Origin: Acetobacteraceae bacterium
GTDB lineage: Bacteria > Pseudomonadota > Alphaproteobacteria > Acetobacterales > Acetobacteraceae
DNA: 64,000 bases
NCBI GenBank assembly: GCA_004843165.1
Contig: CP039459.1
Location: 871,501-935,500, forward strand
Direction of reading: 5' to 3'
The translations under genes and the position numbers were made by a program. The notes under the pieces were generated by a model. It had not been told where the DNA came from and did no database searches. It saw nothing but the letters and a program-made list of their open reading frames with translations. Within the stretch, counting starts at the first letter, position 1. Each line of letters opens with the position of its first letter. Below, in pieces: positions 41,512-51,009 of this stretch.

Positions 41512-43158
41512 ATGTTCCTTGCCTTAGGGATTATCTCTCTTCTGTGCGAAGCGGCTGCCATTGGAAATCCCTTCCCTTTTTCGGAACAGCAATATTATCT
41601 TTATGGTGGCGGTCAAATCCTTCAGCACCAAATGCCTTATGTTGATTTTTGGGATCGGAAGCCTGTCGGCCTCTTTCTTCTTTTCGCCCCTATTCATCTT
41701 TTCGGCCCCTATCGCTTTTACGCATTACCACTTATCGCTGCCTTATTTCTATGGTGTGGGGCTTTGGCGGTTTCCCGCATTGCAACCTTATTTTCATGTA
41801 GAGCGTTCCCAAGCTTTTTAGCCGGTGCTGTCTATTTGATCGGAAGCAATGCCTTTCCAGATGAAACCGGAGGACAGGCGGAACAATTTTATATTCCGAT
41901 TATCCTTTTTGCTGTTCTATTGATGATAGAAACCTGGCCACGCATCACAAACACGCGTTCTGTTCTGATTAAAACCGGCATTGGGGTCATGTTTCTCATG
42001 GGGGTTGCTCTTGAAATCAAAACCTCTTGCGCTTGGGATGCCGTTTTTTTAATGATCTCCCTCCTCCTTATTGCCGTGTGTCAGCCTGATCTCTCTTTTC
42101 AAAAACGCAGTCTTCTTTTTCTTGGATGTGGGGCTTTATGGGGCTTTATTGCTGCCCTGCCAACGCTACTTATCATGGGGTATTACGTGTGGCATTCTGC
42201 CCTTTATGACTGGACTTGGGCAAATATCTTAAATCACCATTTAAGAAGTAAAGCGATTGGTCATTCAACGACTTTCTTTGACTATCATCATTATTATCTT
42301 AACTATTTAAAACATGCAGGAGAGACCTGTCTTTTCTGGGGATTACCCGTTTTCTATTTCACCTATCATTTTATAGATATCGGACTTGCAAAATACCATT
42401 CCAAAGAACGGCCTCTTGTCCCATCCCTTACACCTTCGTTCTTTATTTTTGCCTGGGGATGGGTCTCTCTGATTGCTTCTATTCAGCTTCGAGGCGGCTA
42501 TGCTGCTGTTCATTATACAATGGCCTGCATGCCTGCTGCTGTGATTTTAGGGGCGCTTCTGTGGCCTAAAGAAATTTTTGGTAAAATCTTTTTACTTTTA
42601 CCTCTGCTCTATTTTACCCCTCATGCCATTTTGACAAATTGTCTTTCTCATAAAGAGGAAACAAAGCTTGAACAGACTGTTACACAGCTTCTTCAGCAGC
42701 CCGGCTGTCTTTTTCAGCTTAGCGGATCCTATCTTTTCTATGATTTAACCTCTGCCACTTCACAGTGCCGTGTTAATAAATTCCTACTTTCAGGCATGCT
42801 GACAAGCCCCGAAGAACAATTTGCTCTTGGCATTAATCGTGAAGATCAATTTCTAGGTGATCTTCAGAAATACCCGCTTTATGTGGTGATTGATTCTTGC
42901 GATGAGCGCCTTAACTGTAAATCCCGATTTAAGCCTCAAGTGGAAGTAAAAGATGGGCTTTGGTCTACAGATACAATTCCGGCGCAAAAACGCTATGATA
43001 TTCAGGAAATCCTTACCAGAGATTATGTACCGCTTTATCAAGGAAAACATAACAAGCAGGGTGGAGATTATGTCCTCTATAAATTAAGGCCGGGACTTAT
43101 TCCGAAAATTACGCCGGGTAATGTTAAAGCAGAGCCTTCTAAAGCGATAAAAGCCTAA
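41512..43158 (+). CDS. Polytopic membrane glycosyltransferase-like protein
   Basis: 548 residues with about ten membrane spans in the first 390 and a periplasmic C-terminal domain. The early loop 'MPYVDFWDRKPVGLF' is the typical D-x-x-x-K-P region of GT-C enzymes of the PMT/ArnT kind, which use polyprenyl-phosphate sugars to modify lipid, protein or surface glycan. The frame is open back to 41452 without a standard start, so the N-terminus may be slightly longer than from ATG 41512. It could alter the cell surface and thus phage adsorption, but this is inference; it may equally be an ordinary host gene. Confidence 0.75.
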   Translation: MFLALGIISLLCEAAAIGNPFPFSEQQYYLYGGGQILQHQMPYVDFWDRKPVGLFLLFAPIHLFGPYRFYALPLIAALFLWCGALAVSRIATLFSCRAFPSFLAGAVYLIGSNAFPDETGGQAEQFYIPIILFAVLLMIETWPRITNTRSVLIKTGIGVMFLMGVALEIKTSCAWDAVFLMISLLLIAVCQPDLSFQKRSLLFLGCGALWGFIAALPTLLIMGYYVWHSALYDWTWANILNHHLRSKAIGHSTTFFDYHHYYLNYLKHAGETCLFWGLPVFYFTYHFIDIGLAKYHSKERPLVPSLTPSFFIFAWGWVSLIASIQLRGGYAAVHYTMACMPAAVILGALLWPKEIFGKIFLLLPLLYFTPHAILTNCLSHKEETKLEQTVTQLLQQPGCLFQLSGSYLFYDLTSATSQCRVNKFLLSGMLTSPEEQFALGINREDQFLGDLQKYPLYVVIDSCDERLNCKSRFKPQVEVKDGLWSTDTIPAQKRYDIQEILTRDYVPLYQGKHNKQGGDYVLYKLRPGLIPKITPGNVKAEPSKAIKA

Positions 43159-43171
43159 TATTTTAGACAGA

Positions 43172-44203
43172 TTATCCGCCTCTGGCTCTGCGGCGAGAGG
43201 TCTCATAATTTCCCTCTCTTTCTTTGGTTCGGAAATAAAGTTTTTTACTGTCAAAATATCCCTGATTTGTCAGGGGATCATTGGCACGTGCAAAACGGTA
43301 AAGCGGCGAACTGTCGCCATAATTAATCAAAAGCGCCTTTGTGCCCTGACTGATGGCAATCGGGTGATAATTATTAATCAATTTCGCAAGTTTGCGTGAT
43401 TGTTCGAAATCCTTAGGAGAAGATTGTCCGATCACTTCTTTTTCGGGATCTTCCTCTTGTTCCGTTTCTCCCCCTTCATATTCCTCATGGCAAATGGTTT
43501 GCCCTGTTTCGATATATTCATCGCTATCGAACCATTTTCCGTGATCAAACCAGAGTTTAATTGGTGTTCTGTCACAGGCAAAATATTTACTTGAAATCTT
43601 AACTGAAAAATAATCCCGTGCCCGATAAGGCACTTTTCTTCGAAAATCTGACATTTGCTGAATAAGCATGATTTCTAAAGCGTTTTTTGTGGACTCCCCA
43701 ATCAGTTTAATCATAGGGTTCGGCGGATCTCCCCAAGGACCCACGGGTTGATAATGGAATACCCATTCGCCGCTAATATCGCCAACGATTTCCATTTTAG
43801 GCTTAGGTTTATAAGGCCCTATCGGAGCCCCTAAAAGTCTCTCCTCCTCTGCCTGTTTTTCTTTTTCCATCTCTTCTTCGGAAGGTTGTGCCGGGACATT
43901 CTTTTCACCGCCGGAAATGGCACGTTCAATATCTCCTTGCTCATCAATCTTTTCCTCTTTTTCGTCCGGGTCCTCGCCGAAAAGAAGGCGCTTAATCGGT
44001 TTCGAGTTAAAGATCATATCAAAAAGATTGCTATTATTGCCTTCTTCCTCCGCTTCGTGGCGAGGACGATGATGTAATTTTGGGGCGTTGTCTTGGCCCC
44101 TTGCCTCATCGAGATAGGCTGCTTCTGACTTTGAGCTATAAAATAAGCAAACACTGGCAAGAAACATCCCTGCCAGTGTTATTTTTCCTCGGACAGATTT
44201 CAT
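43172..44203 (-). CDS. Exported LWF-family protein E
   Basis: 343 residues, the longest single-domain member. Signal 'KITLAGMFLASVCLFYSSKS' then a charged, low-complexity spacer of about 100 residues (rich in Glu and Lys). The conserved domain follows: 'VGDISGEWVFHYQPVGPWGD', 'CDRTPIKLWFDHGKWFDSDE', a second Cys, and 'NYHPIAISQGTKALLINYGD', then 'NDPLTNQGYFDSKKLYF'. It is the last gene of a four-gene minus-strand operon (46659 to 43172). Unknown function; likely periplasmic. Confidence 0.7.
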   Translation of the reverse strand: MKSVRGKITLAGMFLASVCLFYSSKSEAAYLDEARGQDNAPKLHHRPRHEAEEEGNNSNLFDMIFNSKPIKRLLFGEDPDEKEEKIDEQGDIERAISGGEKNVPAQPSEEEMEKEKQAEEERLLGAPIGPYKPKPKMEIVGDISGEWVFHYQPVGPWGDPPNPMIKLIGESTKNALEIMLIQQMSDFRRKVPYRARDYFSVKISSKYFACDRTPIKLWFDHGKWFDSDEYIETGQTICHEEYEGGETEQEEDPEKEVIGQSSPKDFEQSRKLAKLINNYHPIAISQGTKALLINYGDSSPLYRFARANDPLTNQGYFDSKKLYFRTKEREGNYETSRRRARGG

Positions 44204-44205
44204 CC

Positions 44206-45405
44206 CTACTTATCTGCCTTATCCTGGTAATATTTACGCTGCGCTTCAAAATAAGCCGAATTTGATTTTGGATCACTTAACTTTCGGAACTGCTCCAAAG
44301 CCGTCATATCGCTATAATCAAGAGAAACAGCATATTTTCCCTGCGTCAAAGCAACAGGGCGCTGTGTACGCATCAAAGTAGAAAGCTTTTTCTCGGTATT
44401 GTCCTCTTTTTCGGCTAGATCTCCCTTACTGCTCGTGGCGAAAATACTATCATTTAGACAGACTGCCGGTGCTGTTTCTATATATTCCCCATTATCAAAC
44501 CAAAGCTTTACCGATCCGGCATTGCACTTAAAATAAAGGCTACACAAATTCATGTGGACAAATTCACGGACAATAATGCTTTTCGGATTACGAAAATCCT
44601 TTGCGGAAGATGTCATACTTATCGCAAGCTGCACTGGCCCTGCTGTAAAGAGAAGTGTCGGTGGGGGAAGATCGTCAGGAAAAAGTTTAGCATCCTGATG
44701 AATCCGCCAAGCGCCTTTGAGACTTCCGATGATTTCAGTATCTAAGGGAACAAAACTGCTGGGCTTGAGAAGATCAATAGAATGTTTTTGCTCAAATTTT
44801 GCCCAATATTGTTTGATTGCATCAAAATAAGGCTGATTGGTTTTTGGATTGGTTGCCTCACGAAAAGATTTTAATGGCTTATCATCCGGATAAGAAAGCT
44901 TTAGGCCCGTTGCGCTTTCACTGATTTCGATCGGACGTGCGCCAGACTGAATGAAATCAGCAAGTTTATAATAAAATGCCCAAATCTCATCTTTAACGCC
45001 GATAGGAATATGTAGATAAATATGCCCGTGATCACAGCGCCCAACCTCAAGAGGAATATAATCGCCGTTATTAAACCATAATCTAAAATCCTCCCCATTA
45101 CAGCCAAAATATGTATTGCTGAGGGCAATATTAAGAGAATCTTGGAGATGCGGCGGAAGCTTACCATCAAAATTAATCAGTAAATGATTAGGGCCTGAAC
45201 TAAAATTAACCGCTGGCGCCCTTGGATATGCATGTGCATTGCTCAGATCGGAAGCATTTTTAAAAGACCATTGTCCCTTAAGAACAGCAATATTTTTAAT
45301 CCCTGCCGGGGAAAATTCCGCTTTTGCAACACCACAAAAAGAGACGTTGCTCACAGCGAATAGAGAACAAGCCGCTAAGGCTCCCTTTAAAAACGGCTTT
45401 ATCAT
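44206..45405 (-). CDS. Exported LWF-family protein F with two family domains
   Basis: 399 residues. Signal 'GALAACSLFAVSNVSFCGVA' is followed by two tandem copies of the family domain. Domain 1: 'AVLKGQWSFKN', 'CNGEDFRLWFNNGDYIPLEV' and 'ARPIEISESATGLKLSYPDD'. Domain 2: 'GSLKGAWRIHQ', 'CNAGSVKLWFDNGEYIETAP' and 'QRPVALTQGKYAVSLDYSD'. The duplicated layout defines the domain boundaries (about 170 residues each). Domain 1 has lost the SQG-like motif. The stop lies two bases before the start of protein E. Confidence 0.72.
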   Translation of the reverse strand: MIKPFLKGALAACSLFAVSNVSFCGVAKAEFSPAGIKNIAVLKGQWSFKNASDLSNAHAYPRAPAVNFSSGPNHLLINFDGKLPPHLQDSLNIALSNTYFGCNGEDFRLWFNNGDYIPLEVGRCDHGHIYLHIPIGVKDEIWAFYYKLADFIQSGARPIEISESATGLKLSYPDDKPLKSFREATNPKTNQPYFDAIKQYWAKFEQKHSIDLLKPSSFVPLDTEIIGSLKGAWRIHQDAKLFPDDLPPPTLLFTAGPVQLAISMTSSAKDFRNPKSIIVREFVHMNLCSLYFKCNAGSVKLWFDNGEYIETAPAVCLNDSIFATSSKGDLAEKEDNTEKKLSTLMRTQRPVALTQGKYAVSLDYSDMTALEQFRKLSDPKSNSAYFEAQRKYYQDKADK

Positions 45406-45420
45406 TCCCTTTTCTCCCCT

Positions 45421-45924
45421 TTATTTATAACTGACATCGAGAATTTTACGGCTTTGCAAATCCACTTCACATTTAACATGACGCTCTGCCGTTGTGCCAT
45501 AAGCATCGGCGGCCTGAACATGATAATCCATCAACGTAATCTTGCCCTCTTCCGGACCGCTATTGCCCATCAAATAAGAAGGGAATGACCCGCCATTAAT
45601 GGCAGCGTGCCAATGTGGCAATGAGCCTGTTTTTGCCGCAATTTCATGCGAAGCGGCAATTTCACATGCCGTCCGAATGGAAAGGAGATCGTCCCATTCC
45701 TCTACCAGCTGAGCGTTGTCTTTACAGACCTTATAGTTTAGCTGACAGGTTTTAGCATTGAGATCACTATAAGCCTTTGCTGAAGACGAAAAACAGAAAA
45801 AAAACAGCGGCAAACAGATTAAAAAAATCCCAGAAAGAACTCTCTTCATTCCTTTGAAATCATCTGCCGTTTTAAAAGCGTTCTGTAACAATTTTCTATC
45901 CTTTTCAACATGCTTTCCCTTCAT
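45421..45924 (-). CDS. Small exported protein of unknown family
   Basis: 167 residues from ATG 45924 (AGAAGG seven bases upstream); the frame is open to 45969, and a later ATG at 45849 would give a more standard signal peptide. Hydrophobic export segment 'VLSGIFLICLPLFFFCFSSS' ends in 'SAKAYS', a likely cleavage site. The mature part has four cysteines ('AKTCQLNYKVCKDN', 'RTACEIAAS', 'ERHVKCEVD') and 'LPHWHAAINGGSFPSYLMGN'. It lacks the LWF motif although its neighbours on both sides have it. Function unknown. Confidence 0.6.
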   Translation of the reverse strand: MKGKHVEKDRKLLQNAFKTADDFKGMKRVLSGIFLICLPLFFFCFSSSAKAYSDLNAKTCQLNYKVCKDNAQLVEEWDDLLSIRTACEIAASHEIAAKTGSLPHWHAAINGGSFPSYLMGNSGPEEGKITLMDYHVQAADAYGTTAERHVKCEVDLQSRKILDVSYK

Positions 45925-45972
45925 CTTATCAGCCTTCTGAAAAGAGTTCAAAAGACGATCATGAAGCACATG

Positions 45973-46659
45973 TTAAACTGGTGCCTCAGATTTCGGGGTG
46001 AGGAAATATTTTTTAACCGATTCAAAATAGCCTGGATTGGTCTGCGGATTATTTGCACGTGTAAAACGTTTCCAGCTTCCATTATCTTCACCATCCAACA
46101 TGAGGCTATATTGGCCTTGGCTAATGGCAATGGGACGATAATGAGCAATTTCCTGCGCAAATTTCCTCTCCGCAGCCTTTTCATCATCCGGCATGGCGCC
46201 TGCAACGAGCATTGTCGCCTGAACTTGGTCATTTGTGCAGCTCGCTTGCGAAGTTTCTGCTGAATCACCATTGTCAAACCAGAGAATGACATCACCGCCA
46301 TTACAGTCAAAATAAAAATCACTTATCGAAACTTTAAAATAATTTCGTGCGGCTATCGGCTCATCATTATTTAAAAAATCATCCATCGTATGAACCAATG
46401 TAATCTCTATGAGATTATCCCCTTCCTCAAAACGAAGGGTCGGTGCGGCAGGCTGACCATCTTGCTCGGGGGTTTCATAATGAAAGCTCCATGTGCCCTT
46501 GAGGCGTGCAAGAATATGTGTATCAGGCGGCACAAAATCCGCCGACATTTGTGCTAAAGCCGGCATTGGCAGTGCAAAGCCCCCCATTAGAAACAAGATA
46601 AATATCGTTTTAAGGGGCCAGAAAAGCAGCGCTTTTTTACTCGCTTCTTTACGGTTCAC
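45973..46659 (-). CDS. Exported LWF-family protein G
   Basis: 228 residues starting at GTG 46659, with GGAGAAAGAC upstream. Signal 'IFILFLMGGFALPMPALAQ'. It is a compact, near-consensus member: 'ILARLKGTWSFHYETPEQDG', 'CNGGDVILWFDNGDSAETSQ' with a following Cys, 'HYRPIAISQGQYSLMLDGED' and 'NNPQTNPGYFESVKKYF'. First gene of the four-gene minus-strand operon that lies between host-type genes and the phage hub gene. Confidence 0.72.
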   Translation of the reverse strand: MNRKEASKKALLFWPLKTIFILFLMGGFALPMPALAQMSADFVPPDTHILARLKGTWSFHYETPEQDGQPAAPTLRFEEGDNLIEITLVHTMDDFLNNDEPIAARNYFKVSISDFYFDCNGGDVILWFDNGDSAETSQASCTNDQVQATMLVAGAMPDDEKAAERKFAQEIAHYRPIAISQGQYSLMLDGEDNGSWKRFTRANNPQTNPGYFESVKKYFLTPKSEAPV

Positions 46660-46743
46660 ACGTCTTTCTCCGTCATCAAATCCTTTTTGCTAATAAGCAT
46701 GAGTTTCATGCTTCAAGCAAGCTCTTTTCCACTGGAAATTTCT

Positions 46744-47688
46744 ATGTCCCTTTCTTCTTTTTCCGCGGTTAATCTTTCTGATTCTTTGCCGCAGAGATCC
46801 CTTATCATTACCTTTATTTTACCGGGTAACGCACAAGCACCCATCACGATTGAAAAGCTCAGAACAGAAGTTTCTATCACACAGGCCGGGCAGGAAATAG
46901 GCGGCAGTGCGAAAATAAAACTTCATGCGGTCGCCTTTGAGCCCTTATTTCAGCTCTTAAAATGTAATCATACACCGCTTTATGACGCCCCTTTGATGCT
47001 GGCGCTTTCCGGTGCTGAAGTTAAAATTGAAGCCAGTAATGAGAGCAATTCTCTTTCGCTCATTTTTCATGGAAAAATCTCTCGCTGCCATACACAGCTT
47101 AAGCCCCCCCACCGCATTTTTGAAATCACGGCACATTCAAATCTTTTATATAATGACCATATGACGCCTTTACCGCCTTATACAAAACCGGTCTGGGCCT
47201 CTCAAATTCTAAAAGATCTCTGTTCTTGTGAAAAAATCAGTTTGGAGAATAATGGTTTTGACTATCTCATTCAGCCACCTTTTTCCTTGAATGGCACGCT
47301 TCTGGGGCAAGTGGGACAAATTGTAAATGCGCAAAATGGCTTTTTCCATTTTGATGCGCTTCAAAATAAACTTCTCGTTACAAAAAATAATTTTTCAACG
47401 CAAAATGCGCCGCTTCTTCTAACAGAAAAAGAGTTGATCCAGCTTTCCGCCTATTCAGATCAGCTTTTGTCTCTTCGCTGCCTTTTTCAAGCCAATCTTC
47501 AGCTTGGCACCAATCTTGACCTTCAGGCATCGCCCATTGAGGGGCGAAATATTTACCTCAATACGTCTCATCAACTCAGTGCCCCTTGGAATGGACAATG
47601 GATTATTCATGCTTTTTCCCATGTTTTAAGCACCGAAAAGCGCCGCACGCATTGGGAGACGCATCTCCAAGCGCATCGTCTCCCTTAA
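46744..47688 (+). CDS. Baseplate hub protein
   Basis: 314 residues from ATG 46744; in-frame starts at 46687 (TTG), 46699 and 46708 are possible. 'RSLIITFILPGNAQAPITIE', 'FEITAHSNLLYNDHMTPLPP', 'WASQILKDLCSCEKISLENN' and 'THWETHLQAHRL' fit tail-hub proteins of the gpD/gp44 type that form the trimeric ring at the end of the tube. It is directly followed by spike and wedge genes, which supports the assignment. Family match is by pattern and position. Confidence 0.7.
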   Translation: MSLSSFSAVNLSDSLPQRSLIITFILPGNAQAPITIEKLRTEVSITQAGQEIGGSAKIKLHAVAFEPLFQLLKCNHTPLYDAPLMLALSGAEVKIEASNESNSLSLIFHGKISRCHTQLKPPHRIFEITAHSNLLYNDHMTPLPPYTKPVWASQILKDLCSCEKISLENNGFDYLIQPPFSLNGTLLGQVGQIVNAQNGFFHFDALQNKLLVTKNNFSTQNAPLLLTEKELIQLSAYSDQLLSLRCLFQANLQLGTNLDLQASPIEGRNIYLNTSHQLSAPWNGQWIIHAFSHVLSTEKRRTHWETHLQAHRLP

Positions 47689-47709
47689 CCCCTACCACAA
47701 GGATATTTT

Positions 47710-48411
47710 ATGCCTGACAATACCTCTTCTCTCCCTGTTTCTCCCTATCAAAAAATTTTCAACCACAATGATCTTTCACATATTTTTTTACAAACTTTAG
47801 AAGGTTTTCTTTCAAAAACGGGTTATCAAATCCCTGCAAAAGTCGAAGAAATCCACAGTAACGGGACTGGAGAAGCAGGAACAGTCGATGTCAAACCGCT
47901 CCTAAATTTACAAACACAAGACGGTAAAAGCCTTGAACAATCTGTCCTTTATAATGTCCCCTATTTCCGTTTACAGGGCGGTGATTCTGCTCTGATTATT
48001 GATCCCCAAAAAGGTGATATTGGCCAGCTTATTTTAAATGGTAGAGATGTTAGCGGTCTTTCCTCAGAAAGTGATCCAAACAAACCTGCCTCTTTCCGTC
48101 TTTTTGATCCCAATGATTGTTTCTTTCTCCCTGCCTTATTCGGTAAGGCAGCCGAACAATATATTTTTTCAAACAAAAATGGGTGGACAATCCATGCCAA
48201 AGACACTGCCAATATTGTTTTAGAAGGCAAAGAAATTACAATCTCAGGCAATCTTAAAATTAAAGGTAATGTCTCTATTGAAGGGGACCTCACGGTTAAA
48301 GGAAAGATCACAGCGGAAGAAGATATTTTAGCAGGTGCACAAAACATCTCCCTTCCAAACCATACCCATTCCGTAAGCGCAGCCCCAGGCATTACAGGGA
48401 TAGCGCAATGA
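47710..48411 (+). CDS. Gp138-type membrane-puncturing spike protein
   Basis: 233 residues. N-terminal OB-fold region typical of Gp138 ('GYQIPAKVEEIHSNGTGEAG', 'QSVLYNVPYFRLQGGDSALI', 'DPQKGDIGQLILNGRDVS'), then a repetitive beta-helix region ('GKEITISGNLKIKGNVSIEG', 'DLTVKGKITAEEDI') and a tip with 'NHTHSV', a His-x-His pair that may bind a metal ion. It trimerises under the hub and pierces the outer membrane on contraction. The stop overlaps the next start (ATGA). Confidence 0.85.
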   Translation: MPDNTSSLPVSPYQKIFNHNDLSHIFLQTLEGFLSKTGYQIPAKVEEIHSNGTGEAGTVDVKPLLNLQTQDGKSLEQSVLYNVPYFRLQGGDSALIIDPQKGDIGQLILNGRDVSGLSSESDPNKPASFRLFDPNDCFFLPALFGKAAEQYIFSNKNGWTIHAKDTANIVLEGKEITISGNLKIKGNVSIEGDLTVKGKITAEEDILAGAQNISLPNHTHSVSAAPGITGIAQ

Positions 48412-48761
48412 TAAGTCTCAAAACAGACCCTCAAACAAATGATTTCTACCTAGATGCGGCGGGGAATATTGCCGTTGCCTCAGAGAATGAAGCCATTGTG
48501 CAAGATGTTGGTTCAGCCCTTTCCACTTGGATTGGAGAAATCCCCTTTAACCCCTTGCTTGGCATTGATTATGCACATTTCTTTCTTGAAAACCAAAATG
48601 ATATAGAGACGTTTATTCTCCAGCTTGAAAGAGCAGCTCAAAATGTCAGTGGCGTAAAATCAGCAAAAATTACCTTAGATCCTTTAGGTGATTCCCGCAT
48701 TCTAAATGGTAAAATCCAAATAACCAAAAATAACGAAGAGATTATTTACGCTTCGTTCTAA
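48408..48761 (+). CDS. gp25-like sheath initiator / baseplate wedge protein
   Basis: 117 residues, ATGA-coupled to the spike gene. 'LDAAGNIAVASENEAIVQDV', 'LSTWIGEIPFNPLLGIDYAH' and the late 'GKIQITKNNEEIIYASF' fit the GPW/gp25 family, which starts sheath polymerisation on the baseplate. Length and order (spike, gp25, then baseplate components) are normal. Confidence 0.8.
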   Translation: MISLKTDPQTNDFYLDAAGNIAVASENEAIVQDVGSALSTWIGEIPFNPLLGIDYAHFFLENQNDIETFILQLERAAQNVSGVKSAKITLDPLGDSRILNGKIQITKNNEEIIYASF

Positions 48762-48804
48762 TAACAATTTATCTATTATACTTATCATTATTTAGGAGGA
48801 TAAA

Positions 48805-49470
48805 ATGTCTATTTTACCCTTAAGCGCCTTTTTTTCAGATGCCGCAGGGCGGGCCCTTAGCGGATGGGCCCAAAATGCTGCCCGTAACCGATGGGGGCTT
48901 TTTTTTAATGGCGGAACGCTCCAGCTACAGCGTCAATTTAGCAATATTTTCGGACGTAAGGCAAAAACTTTTATAAATAGTTTTCTACCTGATGAAAGGC
49001 CTATTCTCCCTGAAGCAAGCCTTGAATCTGTTAGCCTTTCAGAAGATTTTACCATCTCCACCGCCCCTAAAGCAGATGGAAATTATCTTTCCTTAGACAA
49101 AGCCAAAATCCCGCAAACATGGGAGGCTAATTTTCTTTGTGACGGGCATAGTTCGCCTGTTTTTTCTCCCAGTGAACTCATCCCCGATATTGGCGGTGTG
49201 CCGGCTCTCGAAAACCGACAGCGTTTTCTACAAAAATTACGAGAACTGGTCGCCAGCCGAAAATATGTCAAATTCCGTATCCCTGAAGGAGAATATATTG
49301 TGACGGTCAAAGGCTATAAAATGACACGAGATCCCCAAAATATTGAATGTATGCGCGTAACGCTCTCGTTGCAGGAAATTAACCCCTCCTCTGTCGATAT
49401 GAATGACCTTTTGCAAGCCCCAAAAAATCTTGGCAATGTCACACCTCAAAAAATGGATACTCCGCTATGA
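48805..49470 (+). CDS. Baseplate protein
   Basis: 221 residues with TAGGAGGATAAA before the ATG. 'RNRWGLFFNGGTLQLQRQFS', 'SVSLSEDFTISTAPKADGNY', 'QTWEANFLCDG' and 'FLQKLRELVASRKYVKFRIP' form a beta-rich protein seen between tape measure and hub genes of simple-baseplate myophages. Precise family not certain. Its end overlaps the plug gene by four bases. Confidence 0.6.
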   Translation: MSILPLSAFFSDAAGRALSGWAQNAARNRWGLFFNGGTLQLQRQFSNIFGRKAKTFINSFLPDERPILPEASLESVSLSEDFTISTAPKADGNYLSLDKAKIPQTWEANFLCDGHSSPVFSPSELIPDIGGVPALENRQRFLQKLRELVASRKYVKFRIPEGEYIVTVKGYKMTRDPQNIECMRVTLSLQEINPSSVDMNDLLQAPKNLGNVTPQKMDTPL

Positions 49471-49766
49471 GTGAGGCTTTCTTAATCCCCATTTCAGCCT
49501 TATCCGATCAAAAATTCACTCTCGAAATCCAAAATCAAAAATTACAACTCCATCTCCGCCAAAGAAAATACGGGCTTTATTGTGATCTTTGGATCAATGA
49601 TGTTTTGCGCCTCGCAGGTAGGCTTTGCCTCGATCGTACTTTTCTTCTTCAAGATTCAACCCGTCCACTTCAGGGTGATTTTATTTTTATTGATACACAA
49701 GGTCAGGAAGATCCTGATTACAGTGCTCTGGGTGAGAGATTTAAATTATATTTTCAATCCATGTAA
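49467..49766 (+). CDS. Baseplate plug protein (Pam3 gp18-like)
   Basis: 99 residues. 'QKFTLEIQNQKLQLHLRQRK' then 'YGLYCDLWINDVLRLAG', 'GDFIFIDTQGQEDPDYSALG' and 'FKLYF' match the short beta-barrel plug family of simple baseplates, which closes the tube end. ATGA overlap with the preceding baseplate gene. Small size and order are as expected. Confidence 0.75.
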   Translation: MSEAFLIPISALSDQKFTLEIQNQKLQLHLRQRKYGLYCDLWINDVLRLAGRLCLDRTFLLQDSTRPLQGDFIFIDTQGQEDPDYSALGERFKLYFQSM

Positions 49767-49776
49767 GTTTTCAAAA

Positions 49777-51009
49777 ATGCATAAAATAGACACATATACT
49801 CCAACACCAAGCCTTTCAGAAGCCGGATTTAGCGTGCCTGATCCCCAAGAGATTCTGACAGGCGTTCAGGCAGATCTTAATCAAGCTTTTGGCGGAAATC
49901 TTAATCCTGCGCTGAATACACCTCAAGGGCAGCTTGCGCTCTCTCAAACCGCTATTTTAAGCGATTTTTCAGATGCAATGCTGGAAATTTTCAACGGGAT
50001 TGACCCCGCTTTTTCCAGCGGACGCATGCAAGATGCGCTGGGGCGCATTTATTTTCTTGAACGTCTTCCAGCGACCCCTACGATTGTGCAAGTTCAAATC
50101 ACGCTAACGGGCAGTTCTCTCCCTTTTTTAAAAGCTGGAACGGTTTTAGCAACAGATGCTGTTTCAGATGGCAATCTCTATGCCACCTTAGAGGATTTAT
50201 CTTTTCCCGAAGGCACAGCTTCCCCCATCATCATTGATTTAGCCTCTCTCTCACAAGGTGCGATTGCCTGCCCTGCAAATAGTCTCCTGCTCTACCAAGG
50301 AAATATCGGGATCGCCAGCCTTCACAATCCCAGCGCCGGCATTATCGGCAAGGCCGCAGAGGGACGCATTGATTTTGAAAGACGCCGTGCCGCTTCTGTT
50401 GCCCATAATGCCGTTGGGCAAAATGCCGCTCTTTTAGGAGCGCTGTTGGCATTGGAAGGTGTCGAAGATGCGCAAATCATTGATAATCCCGAAAATGAAA
50501 CGCAAATCATTCAAGGTGTTTCTCTGCCGCCGCATTCGCTTTATGCTGTGTTGGTCGGTGGTGCCGCAGCAGATATTGGCAAAGTCTTTTTAGCTAAAAA
50601 GGCTCCCGGATGTGCCACTTTCGGACGGCAAAAAATCACAGTGACAGATGAGAACCCTCTCTATACACAGAATCATCCAAGCTATGTATTTTATTTTGAC
50701 TACGCAATGCCGCAAAATCTCTATATCACCCTTGTCCTAGCAAATTTAGAAAATGTTCCATCAAATGTCGAAACACTTATTTCTGAAGCAATCATGCGCT
50801 ATTTCAAGGAGGCAGAAACACGCCCGAAATTAGGCAGTACAATTTATGCAACTGATCTTATCTGCGCCATTAAAATAACCTGTCCGTGGGCACGTCTTCT
50901 CTCTCTCAGTCTTGGATTGAATCCCAATGAGTGTGAAAATGAAATCACCCTGCCCCTCAATCAAATTGCTGTAACGGATGAAGATTTTATATCTTTGACA
51001 TTGCACTAG
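49777..51009 (+). CDS. Baseplate J/gp47-like protein
   Basis: 410 residues from ATG 49777; the frame extends to 49582 but only across the plug gene. 'GFSVPDPQEILTGVQADLNQ', 'LNPALNTPQGQLALSQTAIL', 'GRMQDALGRIYFLERLPATP', 'AAEGRIDFERRRAASVAHNA' and 'GALLALEGVEDAQIIDNPEN' are characteristic of the gpJ/gp47 family, the wedge that triggers sheath contraction. Its TAG stop is part of the AGGGG that opens RNA element C. Confidence 0.88.
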   Translation: MHKIDTYTPTPSLSEAGFSVPDPQEILTGVQADLNQAFGGNLNPALNTPQGQLALSQTAILSDFSDAMLEIFNGIDPAFSSGRMQDALGRIYFLERLPATPTIVQVQITLTGSSLPFLKAGTVLATDAVSDGNLYATLEDLSFPEGTASPIIIDLASLSQGAIACPANSLLLYQGNIGIASLHNPSAGIIGKAAEGRIDFERRRAASVAHNAVGQNAALLGALLALEGVEDAQIIDNPENETQIIQGVSLPPHSLYAVLVGGAAADIGKVFLAKKAPGCATFGRQKITVTDENPLYTQNHPSYVFYFDYAMPQNLYITLVLANLENVPSNVETLISEAIMRYFKEAETRPKLGSTIYATDLICAIKITCPWARLLSLSLGLNPNECENEITLPLNQIAVTDEDFISLTLH

